A DNA stretch of 64,000 nt from assembly GCA_038503035.1 (NCBI GenBank), contig JAVSML010024346.1:310001-374000 (forward strand), in the 5' to 3' direction. The notes under the pieces were generated by a model. The model was given only the letters and a program-made list of their open reading frames with translations. It ran no database searches and was not told the origin of the DNA. The first letter of the stretch is position 1. Every line of letters starts with the position of its first letter. A program made the translations under genes and the position numbers. This stretch comes from Crocodylus rhombifer. Its lineage: Eukaryota; Chordata; Crocodylia; Crocodylidae. Shown one piece after another: positions 19,999 through 29,101 of the stretch.

Positions 19999-22330
19999 GA
20001 TCTAAAGACTGGCTGGCCACTGAAAGGAGAAGCAGTCGCTGAAGATGACTTTCGGGGCATGCCCTGCATTTTATTTTCCTTACTTATTGTAATGTGCTTG
20101 GATTGAAGTCCTTGAACCCAAATGCATTTGAAATTCGCCCCATCTACTTCAAACGGTGCTTCACAGGTCTGATGCCAATCTGGCCCCGAGTTCGCTGTGC
20201 TCGGCAGGACGCAGCGCACTGAGCTCTGATTCATGCATCCCCAGAGCATGTGAAATTAATCTGAATATGCAACAAGAATTGCCAAGCACTATCAGTAGCC
20301 AGGCCTCCTGCCTGGGGGGCATGCACCTGCCTTGCTTCCTAATGCGGTCTGATTCTCTTCGAGCATCAATTTTACGTTGGCATCACTCCGCTGACTGCAA
20401 TGGAGTTAATCCTGATTTACACCAGTTTAAGTGCCAAAGGGAACCTGGGCCCAGAAATCTTCCAAAACCAAATGAATGCTTCAGATTTTTGCACTGAATA
20501 TTTTATATATTTAAACAAGAGCACTTGGGACTCTGGAGTTTGTATTCAATCAAATCTAGTGATCCGCACTTCTAAGCCACCCATCACGATGCAGGATAGA
20601 TGCTAACAAATTGACACCATTCTACATCTCCAGAAGGTGGACCAAGGTCTTCCCTTATAGACACCTTTCTCAAAATACTTACTGTAGATCAAAAGGAATA
20701 AAAGGAGAAGGGTGAAGACATACAGAGGAACTGATAATGGAGCAGGCCCAGCCAAGTCACAGGTAGTCTTTCCTGACGTGGCACATTTCTAATAAAAACC
20801 AGGCTGCTTGAGTAAAAGTGCTCTGCAACAGCTATTTAGCGTATCAGTGTGCCATATGGGTTGGCTGTGGGAAACCAGCAGAGTCTCCAAAGTAACGCCT
20901 GCAACTGCCAGTCTGGCACGGAATACAGTTACGTTCTTCACTTGCCAGCCTTCTCCTAGAGAAAAGTTGACAATTATAAAATCTCTTGAGCTGTAAGAAC
21001 AGGTTAGTCTTGAACTCGATCGAGGAAGGCTGAAAGGTTTCAGGTTCAGATCACCCTTACACTTGATGTGCTTAATTTTTAAATGCTAATCAACTTTAAA
21101 AAGTCCACATGGTATTTTGGACATTTTGGACTTGTACCAACAGAGTGAATTGCTCTCAAATACATTTGCCTTAGACAAACACAAAAGCAGATGGAGCACA
21201 CACAGAATATTAACAAAACCAGTTTTTGAGTGTTAGAGGGCTTAATGGGTTTCTCTCGTGTTTGGGCCAGGAGATTAGATTCAAATGATGCTTAAGGGAA
21301 GCTGGGAATACACACTATTTGAACTGGCAAGACTCCACAGCTGCTTCTGAAAAAGAATCCAGCACAAATATAGTCAGATACCACGGACTGGAAGGCGTTA
21401 AAGTGTTTTTCATAGGGCAGGGAAAATGTAGCCAGCCCACGATAGTTGGTGTCCTTATTTATATTCCCAGAGCAATCGCAGTCCCCGAACAGCTTTCGAG
21501 TAGCATTGTGTTGAGTATTCAACCATCACACGGGGAGATGTGTTCACTGCCCCCAAAGAACTCAGGATTAAGGACAGGAAAACAGGAGAACAAGGAGCTG
21601 AAATGGAAGGTGGAGAATAGCAACGAAAATATAGGAAAGTAACTAGGGGTGGACGATCACGGCACCAGCCCCAGTCATTGATTTTGAGAGGGCGCAAAAA
21701 TAGCTAGTACTGACACCAGCATTTAAGGGACATGCTTCTTGTGCTTCAGTTAAAACATGTGGTCATGTGAGATAAAAGCTGGCCTGTGTCAATCAAGCAT
21801 TTGTGTTTCAGAAGATGGATCTTTGAAAAAAAGAAAATCCTCGCACCCGTATTCCTTTTCCTAAAACAGAAACTCAATTTAGCCAGTGCCTTCATTACCC
21901 AGCCATTCCAGCAGAGCTCCTAGTCTGGTCCTAAAGTGGAGTTTTAAAATCTGTCTTTTAAATATTTTACTACTTGCAAAATCTGACTTCTACTGCAGAA
22001 GAAACTGCAAAAGCACCGATACAAAAGCTAGCAGATGACACCAGGACCTTGCCTTGGCAAAGGGGCTATTTTTATCTGGTTGCCATAGAGTACAGTGGTG
22101 TATGAAAATCAAACTTTAACAAGCAGTTGTTGCTAATGATGTGGATTTCGGTTTCTGAGAGAGGCGCACCCTCCCGCGGACTCCAGCAGAGAGGTGATAA
22201 ATCTGCGGCGCTCTCCTGCTGTGCGCTAGTTGTTTGCTGCTGGCACAGCGGAGAAACGTGGCTTTGCACCCTCACCGCAGCAATGCACTTGGTGTACAAA
22301 TTCCCTGAACTATCTAAAAGCAGGTTACCC
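19999..22330. other. Intron, one weak repeat remnant
   Basis: Near 20390-20440, ctgcaatggagttaatcctg and atttacaccagtttaagtgc resemble a widespread ancient sauropsid repeat ('tcaatggagttactcctgatttacacc'). Otherwise nothing is recognised. The AT-rich parts at 20990-21300 and 21830-22010 could be ordinary conserved intron. Confidence 0.4.
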
Positions 22331-22385
22331 ATATATAAGGAGCCTAAGGTTGGAAGGGACCATCGCTGTCAGGAGGCCTACTTCC
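22331..22385 (-). mobile_element. Possible CR1 3' end remnant
   Basis: The phrases aaggttggaagggaccatcg and caggaggcct resemble the reversed CR1 3' end. Only about 50 bp are visible. Confidence 0.4.
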
Positions 22386-22499
22386 CCTGTCCCAGGTGAC
22401 CATGCAAACTTTCAGAAGTTTCTCACAATGATCCTGCTCCTCTGCCTTTACCAAGTGTACAGCCTTAGGCATGGAGATACAAAGCAACATCCTGAAAAG

Positions 22500-22575
22500 C
22501 TCAGAGCAAGGCTCAGTGGTTAGAGCATGTTACTAGTAATACTAAGGTTATAGGTTTGATTCCCCAGTTTAGTCT
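22500..22575 (+). repeat. tRNA-like sequence, SINE head or pseudogene
   Basis: The D-arm gctcagtggttagagc pairs gctc with gagc and forms an A box. An anticodon-loop-like ctagtaa (anticodon AGT, threonine type) follows, then ggtttgattcc as a degenerate B box. The anticodon stem is partly intact, but the T stem and acceptor stem do not pair, so it is not a working tRNA gene. It is either a tRNA pseudogene or the head of a tRNA-derived SINE. Confidence 0.55.
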
Positions 22576-22860
22576 AACTGGGGCAGGCAATTATCTTGGG
22601 TGGAGGGCTGCTTAATGAGCTTTAGGAAGTTGTCAAGGGCTGCAAGGGTAGCCTCACTCCTTAATGAGTGCCCTGTCACCATCTTGGGAGCAGAAGTCCT
22701 ATCCCCTAGCCACTGGAAGTCCCTCCCTTTGCCCCCAGAAGTGCTAATTTTGGGAAGGGAGTTGCTATCTTAAAACCAGAAAAAAAACCCAAATTATATA
22801 CTAAAAATCAAACATTGACAGTAAGATATTTTAATTTTATTTTTAAAAATATTTTTGTCC
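22576..22860. other. Intron, nothing recognised
   Basis: This stretch follows the tRNA-like head. It could be the body of the same SINE, but I recognise no known SINE body. Confidence 0.3.
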
Positions 22861-22879
22861 TGGTTTGTGTGTGTGGTGT

Positions 22880-23645
22880 GGTGTAAATAGAGGCGATTGC
22901 ATAATAGGCCCCCTGAGCTGGTCAGCACCCACTCACACCCTGCAACAGCCCGGAGCCTGTACACCTGGGGCACCTCCCCGCCACTGCCAGCAGCGTGCAG
23001 CCCCAGCGCACCCCGTGCCCAGTCCAAACTCACCCCTGCCGGAGTGGATCAGCCAGAACCCACACACAGGCCCAATCTTCCCCCCTGACCCTGCAGCCCT
23101 GTGCCTGCTCCGCACTGCCTGCCTGTGGTGCATCCTGCCACCCCCTGGGCACACAGCAGGGCTGGGGCGGCTCGGTGGTGGAACGGCCTTTCTAGCCAGC
23201 CCAGGTGGCAGGCGGCTCTTTCCGGCTGCTGCCACTGCTGGCCCTAGCCCCTCAGTACTGGCAGGGACCTGCACTGCACAGTCTTGACACTGTGTGCCCT
23301 GCACGCGCTCCAGGCTTGCCCACCCAGGCTCAGCAGCAGCGGCATAGGACAAAAGCTGTTGTTCAGCATGGGGGGGGAAGTGCCCCCTCCTACTGCCAGT
23401 AGTTCCCGTGAGGGGCTGCTCTGTGTCTCTGCTGCATCACTGCCGCCTCCAGGATGTCCCAAAGGGCAATGGTGCCAGCACAGAGCTGCCTAGAAAGGCA
23501 GTCCCACCGTGGAGCCGCCCTAGCCCCTCTGCGTGCTCAGGGGTGGCAGGACACACCATGGCTGGACTGTGTCTGAGCTAGGAAGGACTGAGGGACCTGC
23601 TGTGAGCCAGACAAAGACTTGTGGGCTGTATTTTGCCCACCCCTG
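22880..23645. mobile_element. GC-rich hAT-like element, right end clear
   Basis: The right end reads, reversed, CAGGGGTGGGCAAAATACAG, a terminus I associate with abundant sauropsid hAT elements. The inside is GC-rich. The element is followed directly by a CR1 tail, so it may have inserted into that CR1. The left end and target duplication were not found, so the start is approximate. Open frames up to 140 codons have no recognisable domains. Confidence 0.55.
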
Positions 23646-23695
23646 GACTAGATGGTCTCTTAAGGTTCCTTCTAGCCTTACTTCTCTATGAGAAA
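23646..23695 (+). mobile_element. CR1 3' tail, sense
   Basis: The phrase gactagatggtctcttaagg followed by ttccttctagccttacttct is the CR1 3' end in forward orientation. It begins exactly where the hAT terminus ends. Confidence 0.7.
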
Positions 23696-24330
23696 TCAAG
23701 GCTCGGGTACCCACTCACGTGCTCTCAGTCATCAGCATGCTAGCAGTTCCTGTACGTTTCCCCCACTGAGGCCCACCTCTTAATAAAAGCGAGTCCTGGA
23801 TCGCCTCATGCCCACATACTCCCTTCTCCTTGTATTGCATGACAGCACGGTGGCAACTACAGGAGCTGTTGACATGGGAGAGCAAGAGTGTAAATGATAT
23901 TGAGAAACAAAACATTTTCCAAAGGAATTTAATCAGCCGACACAAGGAATCAGCTCCCTGCAAACAGCCGGCTCTCCATCAATTGCCAAGATGGACCTTA
24001 GCCAGGGACCACTGTGCTTGACCACAACCAATTGTGCCATGAAATGAGTACCTCTGGTCCATAGGCAGGAAAAGGAGGGATTTAGCCCCACATATTTAAA
24101 AATATTTATAAAATACACAACAAGCCCTTTCAAATAGGTGATACATGTGTGTTCGGCAGAGGTGGGAGATGTATATGGATGACACCCGTGTATCCCCCAG
24201 ATCATACGACAAGTACAAGCAGCAGTGACCAGCATTCCTGTTTCTGTGCAGTAATCTGTTATTCAGATTCTTGCAGTACCTTGCCATGCAGACCCAAACC
24301 CCAACGGATCAGAAGCAGCCTCACTATGCA
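23696..24330. other. Intron, nothing recognised
   Basis: No gene or repeat is recognised in this stretch. Confidence 0.4.
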
Positions 24331-24334
24331 TAAA

Positions 24335-24430
24335 TTATGGTCCTGTTTCTTGTGTGTCCACATTGGACTGAAAGCTCAGTGGAGCACAGACCTGGTTTCT
24401 TTGCGTTTCACAAAGCACTGCGGATAGCTA
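24335..24430 (+). mobile_element. L2-type 3' end fragment, sense
   Basis: The phrases ttggactgaaagctcagtgg, agcacagacctggtttcttt and gtttcacaaagcactgcgg follow the order of the L2 3' end ('gtaagctctttggggcagggacc...tacagcgcctagcac'). Confidence 0.5.
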
Positions 24431-25105
24431 CAGGGCACCACCAATGCCAGAATATCACATGCCTGGGCTGCGGTGTCATCTATAGGCAGAACTCCCACAT
24501 GACTTCAGCTGGATGTGTGGCTCTCTGGCAGAAGGAAGGCTATCAGGGTAATGCATTAGAAACAGACTCCACTATACACGCGGCACTTGAGAAGCTGGCC
24601 CTCTTGCTGACATGGGCCAAAATAAGCCTCTTTCCAAACGTCCAATTCTTTAATTCCGATGTCCTCAGAACCAGCTGTTTCCCTTCTGCATTCCTTGCAG
24701 CCATCTACAGAAGGGGGAAAGGTGTGAAAAGTGCAAGCCCAAGCCTGGAACCCTGTTCTAACTTTATTAAAGGGGATCAAATCAACCTCATTAACAAGGA
24801 ATCTGACTGTTGCTTTCCCAGATCATTTCCCCTTCATTCTGTTACCTTTTTAGCCACAAATGAGAGGAATTTTGAAGTGACTGTGTACTCGTTTCAGTTT
24901 TGTCTTTAAGCATTTTAAACCTTATTTTAATCCTTACGTGCAGACGGAGCAGGCAAACATATGACGGGAGTGCCTGGAAGAATCGCTTGTGACTTGCTGT
25001 GACAATAAAAGCAACCGCTGACATGAAAAAGTAAGGCTGAGAAAGCGTTTAATGCATTTCTAGCCTCTAGTGCTATTATCTGTAATATAATAGCAGCACT
25101 TAAGG
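24431..25105. other. Intron, nothing recognised
   Basis: A 190-codon plus-strand frame crosses 24337-24909. It overlaps the L2 tail at its start, has no domain features and has no splice or promoter context that I can see. I treat it as a chance frame. Confidence 0.4.
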
Positions 25106-25326
25106 GTATGTCTAGTGCCTACATATCTACAATTCAGCACTGTGCAGATCCCTAAACCTAACTGTATTCCCCAGCCTAGGCCAATAGACCAAGCTTCTCA
25201 ACTGGGTTAATTAGCTGGGGCAGGGCACTATGCTAGCATGGACGCATTGCTTCTTGCGTGCCTGATCTACCTTCTTCAAAGCTACCTTGGGCACCACATC
25301 ATGCTGGGGAGATGTAGGCTAACAGG
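25106..25326. mobile_element. Possible MITE
   Basis: The stretch opens with agggtatgtctagtgcctac, similar to 'agggtatgtctacac' termini of reptilian DNA elements. The segment gtgcctacatatc (25115-25127) is partly inverted at 25308-25324. The pairing is short, so this is tentative. Confidence 0.35.
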
Positions 25327-25354
25327 CTTCTGCTGGGAGAAAGCTCCATTGCCC

Positions 25355-25549
25355 TAAATCATAGAAAATTATGGTTGGAAGTGACCTCAGGAGGTCACAT
25401 CTAGTCCAACCCTTTGCTCAAAACAGAACCAGCCCCAGCTACATCATCCCAGCCAAGACTTGGACTAGTCGGGTTTTCAAAACCGCCATGGATGGAGAAT
25501 CCACCACCTCTCTGGGTAACCTGTCGCAGTGTTTTACTACCCTCCTAGT
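25355..25549 (-). mobile_element. CR1 LINE 3' end, antisense, part 1
   Basis: The sequence starts with aaatcatagaaaattatggt, the reversed CR1 3' microsatellite region. It continues through gtcacatctagtccaaccc to ctaccctcctagt, where a hAT element interrupts it. The same CR1 resumes at 25878. Confidence 0.93.
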
Positions 25550-25877
25550 CAGGGGCAATGCGTACGGGGTGCACGCAGGTGCACGTGCACCCCCTGAGTG
25601 TGACAGTGCACCCCCGACAAAAAGGCACCGCCAACACTGTTGGCAGTGCTTAAGGGCGATCGCTGCTGCCACCCCACTGCTGACACAGCTGGCAGCGTCT
25701 GCGGGCTGCTGTTGACGCTGCCAGCGGTGTCTGCGGGTGGTCGTCGACCGCTGATCAGCACTCACTCCCCCCAACACTGACACTACCGGCGGCGTCTGCG
25801 GGAGCTCCCCTGCTTACTGCCTTTGTGCTCCCGACACCACCGTGCCCCCCAGTCGCCGGGGGCACGTGTCGTTCATG
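25550..25877. mobile_element. hAT-type MITE inside CR1, perfect TSD
   Basis: This 328-bp insertion is flanked by identical 8-mers CTCCTAGT (25542-25549 and 25878-25885). It starts CAGGGGCAATGCGTAC and ends GTGTCGTTCATG, so the termini are weakly inverted. The interior is GC-rich with gtgcac motifs and repeated ggcggcgtctgcggg-type units. Removing it restores an ordinary CR1. No transposase is encoded, so it is non-autonomous. Confidence 0.88.
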
Positions 25878-26714
25878 CTCCTAGTGAAAGTTTTTTCTAA
25901 TATCCAACCTCAACTTCCCTTGCTGCAGCTTGAGCCCATTGCTCCTTGTCCTGTCACCTGCCCGCACCGAGAACAGCCAGCTCCATCCTCTCTGCAACCC
26001 CCTGCGGGGAGGTGAAGGCTCCTATTAAATCTCCTTTAAGTCTTCTCTTCTCCAGACTAAGTAAAACCAGTTCCCTCGTTTCCAGACTAAATAAGGCCAG
26101 TTTCCTCAGCCTGTCCTCATAAGTAACGTGCCCCAGCCCCCGAACCATATCTCATGTGCCCCAGCCCTAACCATTTTCACTGCCCTCTGCTGGACTCTCT
26201 ACAATTTGTTCACATCCTTTCTGTAGTGGGGGCCCCAAAACTGGACACAGATGTGGCCTCACCTGTATCGAACAGAGGGAAAGAATCACTTCCCTCTATC
26301 TGCCGGCAACGCTCCTACCAACGCAGCCCAGGATGCCGGTCGCCTTCTTGGCACCAAGGGCACACTGCTGGCTCCTGTTCAGCTTACTGTCCACTGTCCC
26401 CCCCCAGGTCCTTGTCTGCAGAGCTGCTGCCCAGCCCGTCAGCCCCAGCTGGCACTGGTGCATGGGATTGTTCCTTTCTCAGTGCAGGACTTTACACTTG
26501 TCCTTGTTAAACCTCATGAGATTTTTTCTGGCCCAATCCTTCGATTTGTCTAGGTCACTCTGAATCCTAGCCCTACCCTCCTGTGTATCTACTACTCCCC
26601 CCAGCTTGGTGTCAACTGCAAATTAGCCGAGCATGCACTCCATCCCATCTTCCAAGTCATGGATGATAATACTAAATAAAACTGACCCCAGGACCGACCC
26701 TTGGGGGGATGCCA
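25878..26714 (-). mobile_element. CR1 LINE, antisense, part 2
   Basis: This resumes the CR1 of 25355-25549 after the hAT insertion. Recognisable phrases are cttgagcccattgctccttg, cagcctgtcctcataagtaa, gcatgggattgttcctttct and acttgtccttgttaaacctc. It covers the reversed ORF2 C-terminal part. Many small changes break every frame. Confidence 0.93.
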
Positions 26715-26766
26715 TAAAACTCATAGCAAGAGAGTAGCTCTGCATCAAAGAGCTTCTGATCTAAAT
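26715..26766 (-). mobile_element. MIR/L2-type remnant flanking a hAT
   Basis: The phrase catcaaagagcttctgatct before the hAT at 26767, together with gcacaaggcaatgggtgg after it, reads like the 'aaagagcttacaatctaaatagacaaggc' stretch of MIR/L2-type repeats. The hAT therefore seems to have landed in this older repeat. Confidence 0.5.
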
Positions 26767-27098
26767 CAGGGCTGTCTGTGCACCCATGTGGGGTTAGCAT
26801 GCAGCCCCCGGGCTCCCATCCAGCTGCCTCCCTCACCCCCCATATTGCTGCTGAAGACTCCAGGCCCCCTCTTCCTTTCGCTGCTGCTTCCTGCCTCTGT
26901 CCCAGAGAGCGGGACAGCGAAGGGAGCTGAGGTTAGGTCCAGGACTGTGCCGGGGGTGGAGGGCAAGGTGCAGCAGTGGGGGATGTTGCTCATGTGGCCT
27001 TGCACTGCAGGGGTGGGGGGAGACCTCGTGCAGATGTGGTACGGAGAAGGGAAAGTGTCTGTGTGGCCCATGAGGGACTTAGAAGTTGGACAGCCCTG
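26767..27098. mobile_element. hAT MITE, CAGGGCTGTC family, perfect TSD
   Basis: This 332-bp element starts CAGGGCTGTCTGTGCACC and ends, reversed, CAGGGCTGTCCAACTTCTAA, so the first ten bases are a perfect inverted repeat. Identical 8-mers ATCTAAAT flank it at 26759-26766 and 27099-27106. It shares internal phrases with the copy at 46445-46766 (for example ttccaggc...cccttt and ...cttcctg...tgtccc). It has no coding capacity. Confidence 0.93.
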
Positions 27099-27106
27099 AT
27101 CTAAAT

Positions 27107-27165
27107 GCACAAGGCAATGGGTGGGGGGAAAGGCTGGAATAATGCCTTTTGGCCCTGAAACAAGG
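27107..27165 (-). mobile_element. MIR/L2-type remnant, second half
   Basis: This continues the older repeat interrupted by the hAT at 26767-27098. The phrases gcacaaggcaatgggtgggg and gaataatgcc are characteristic. Confidence 0.45.
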
Positions 27166-27264
27166 GAGACAGCAACATGCAGCTTGTTTGCTCCATGAGA
27201 ATCACCAGCAAGTTCTCTACAAACCACAGCAAGGAACTGCCCATCGAAATAACAATTAAAGAAT

Positions 27265-27335
27265 TGCAATAAAATCTTTTTTTTTTTGAAAAAATCTTGT
27301 TGACCTAATAAAAGATACCATCTCTACTATGAGTC
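27265..27335 (+). repeat. Interspersed repeat, tctaataaaagat family
   Basis: The core ttgttgacctaataaaagat followed by accatctctac matches the cores at 45087, 51513, 52337 and 52888. The family class is unknown to me. It often ends near an (A/T)-rich run, seen here at 27274-27296. Confidence 0.6.
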
Positions 27336-28864
27336 CTGATCATCTAAATAACATGATCTTGTAGGGCACAGTGGCAAGAAGGAAGGGTCCTGCACCAAGT
27401 CCCGGGGGAACAGCAGATGATCCTGCAGCTCAGCTCCCTTCCCTTATAGGCAGGGGCTCAGGAAGAGACACATCCTCTAGCAATCCAGGGCTTCAGGCAT
27501 CCAAGGTGATAAGATCGGATGGAGTCCCAGTGCAGGAGAATTGCTTCTTATTTCTACCACAGTTTGTTTTTTACTCTCTAAAAGACACTTTGAGGCGAGC
27601 CTGGCTCCCAGCACCAGCATTTTCTGTCACTGGTGTTTTCACCAGTTTTCAGAGATACATTTTTGTGGATTGCATTGGTTAGAGGAACAGGGTTTCTGGA
27701 AAAGGAGCCCTTTTATTCAGAGTTGGCTCGAGCATGCTCCTGCCAGATCCCTCTAGCTGAGCAGACCACTCACTTGGCTGGCAGCAGATTCCCTTGTGGG
27801 AGGCCACTTCTGGGCTGGAAAACAGCTGAACGGGATGGTAGGAAAGATCCTGCGCCTTCAAGCTGGACTTTAAATAGGTCCTCAAGAACGAATGCCTAGG
27901 AGTGACGGGTCTCTACCAAACAGCAGGGGTCTAGACTGATTCACTGCGTTGCCAGCTGTGAAGCTGTTTTAAAAATACCACTTCTGATGGCTTGCCCTGG
28001 AAAAAACAGGAGCTCATCCTCGTGGACAGGACCAGGCTTTGAGGAAAAAGACAAAACCCCCCGCACGCTCACTTCTGAGTGATGAAAGGCAGTTGCGGCA
28101 AGCGAAATAAAAGCAGGTGTTTAGTGCCAATCTTCTCCTACGGCATCAGTCGCTGAGTAAGGAAATTAAAATATAGAAAGGAACTACTACATGTTGGGAA
28201 ACAACCTAGTCCCATGCATTCGGTTCACCGGCAGAGCCCGCTCAGCATGGCGTTTTTCCATCGCAGCGTTATACAACGAGTCTCTCGCACGGCGTCTACA
28301 GAAAATACCGGTGCAGAAAAGAGTCAGTAATGACAGACAGCTTCCATTAACTCACCACCCCAGAAGATGCAATAAACAGAGACGGAGGGAAAAATACCCT
28401 TTAAATTATTTTTAATATTGGAGGCGCATGGGATTCAGTATGAGAAGCTGTGAAAATTTCCTGCGGTGCCTTGCAGGCTGTTTTGCTCTGGAGCGAGAGT
28501 CCCTGTAATGTGAAATGCCAGCGCTGCGACTCTTCTCAGCAGAGGGGCATTCAAAAACATCAACGCCCTCCTAATGGCCAATGGCTTGGTTTTTCTGTGG
28601 CCTGTCTCAAGCAGCAGTGCTTTTCAATCATTGGCCAAGCAACCTGGACAGGACTGCGGCAAATCTCTCTCCTTATGTCGCTGATTTGTCAGCAACTGTG
28701 CGGTGTCTGCTGAGCACAGCAGGTCACTGCTGGCACCATCTTGGCATCTAGCTGCTCATGCTGATGGATAATAGAGAAACGCTTCTTCTCCAGCAGGAAA
28801 ATAAGCAGCACCTTTGGCTGCTATTGGTGCCACAAAACAAGCCAGCTTCCTGGCATCCTAAATA
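27336..28864. other. Intron, nothing recognised
   Basis: No gene, SINE or LINE is recognised. The part from 28080 to 28450 is AT-rich and free of repeat signatures and is a candidate for conserved non-coding sequence. Confidence 0.4.
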
Positions 28865-28872
28865 GGCTACAG

Positions 28873-29093
28873 CAGGGGTATCAAAGACGGTCCCTAGAGC
28901 CACCCCATGGGGCCCACAGGGTTCCCGGAGGGGCCAGGGCCCACTGCCAACATCCATGGTACAGAGCTCCGTTGGGGACATGTATTGGTGATGGCAGGGC
29001 AAGCAACTGCTGCGTTAACCCTCGTGCCACCTGTCCGGTGTGCTGCCACTGCTCACCCCACACCGGAGGGACCCGGTGAGTTTGACATCCATG
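28873..29093. mobile_element. hAT MITE with perfect TSD
   Basis: The 221-bp element starts CAGGGGTATCAAAGACGGTC and ends, reversed, CATGGATGTCAAACTCACCG, both versions of a CAGGGGTGTCAAACTC terminus. Identical 8-mers GGCTACAG flank it at 28865-28872 and 29094-29101. The interior is GC-rich and non-coding. Confidence 0.9.
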
Positions 29094-29101
29094 GGCTACA
29101 G

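Noticed and set aside
22500..22575. Functional tRNA-Thr gene
   Set aside because: The T stem and acceptor stem do not pair and the B box is altered, so only a tRNA-derived remnant is supported.
24337..24909. 190-codon plus-strand open frame
   Set aside because: It starts inside an L2 3' tail, has no recognisable domain, and shows no promoter, splice or codon pattern of a gene.
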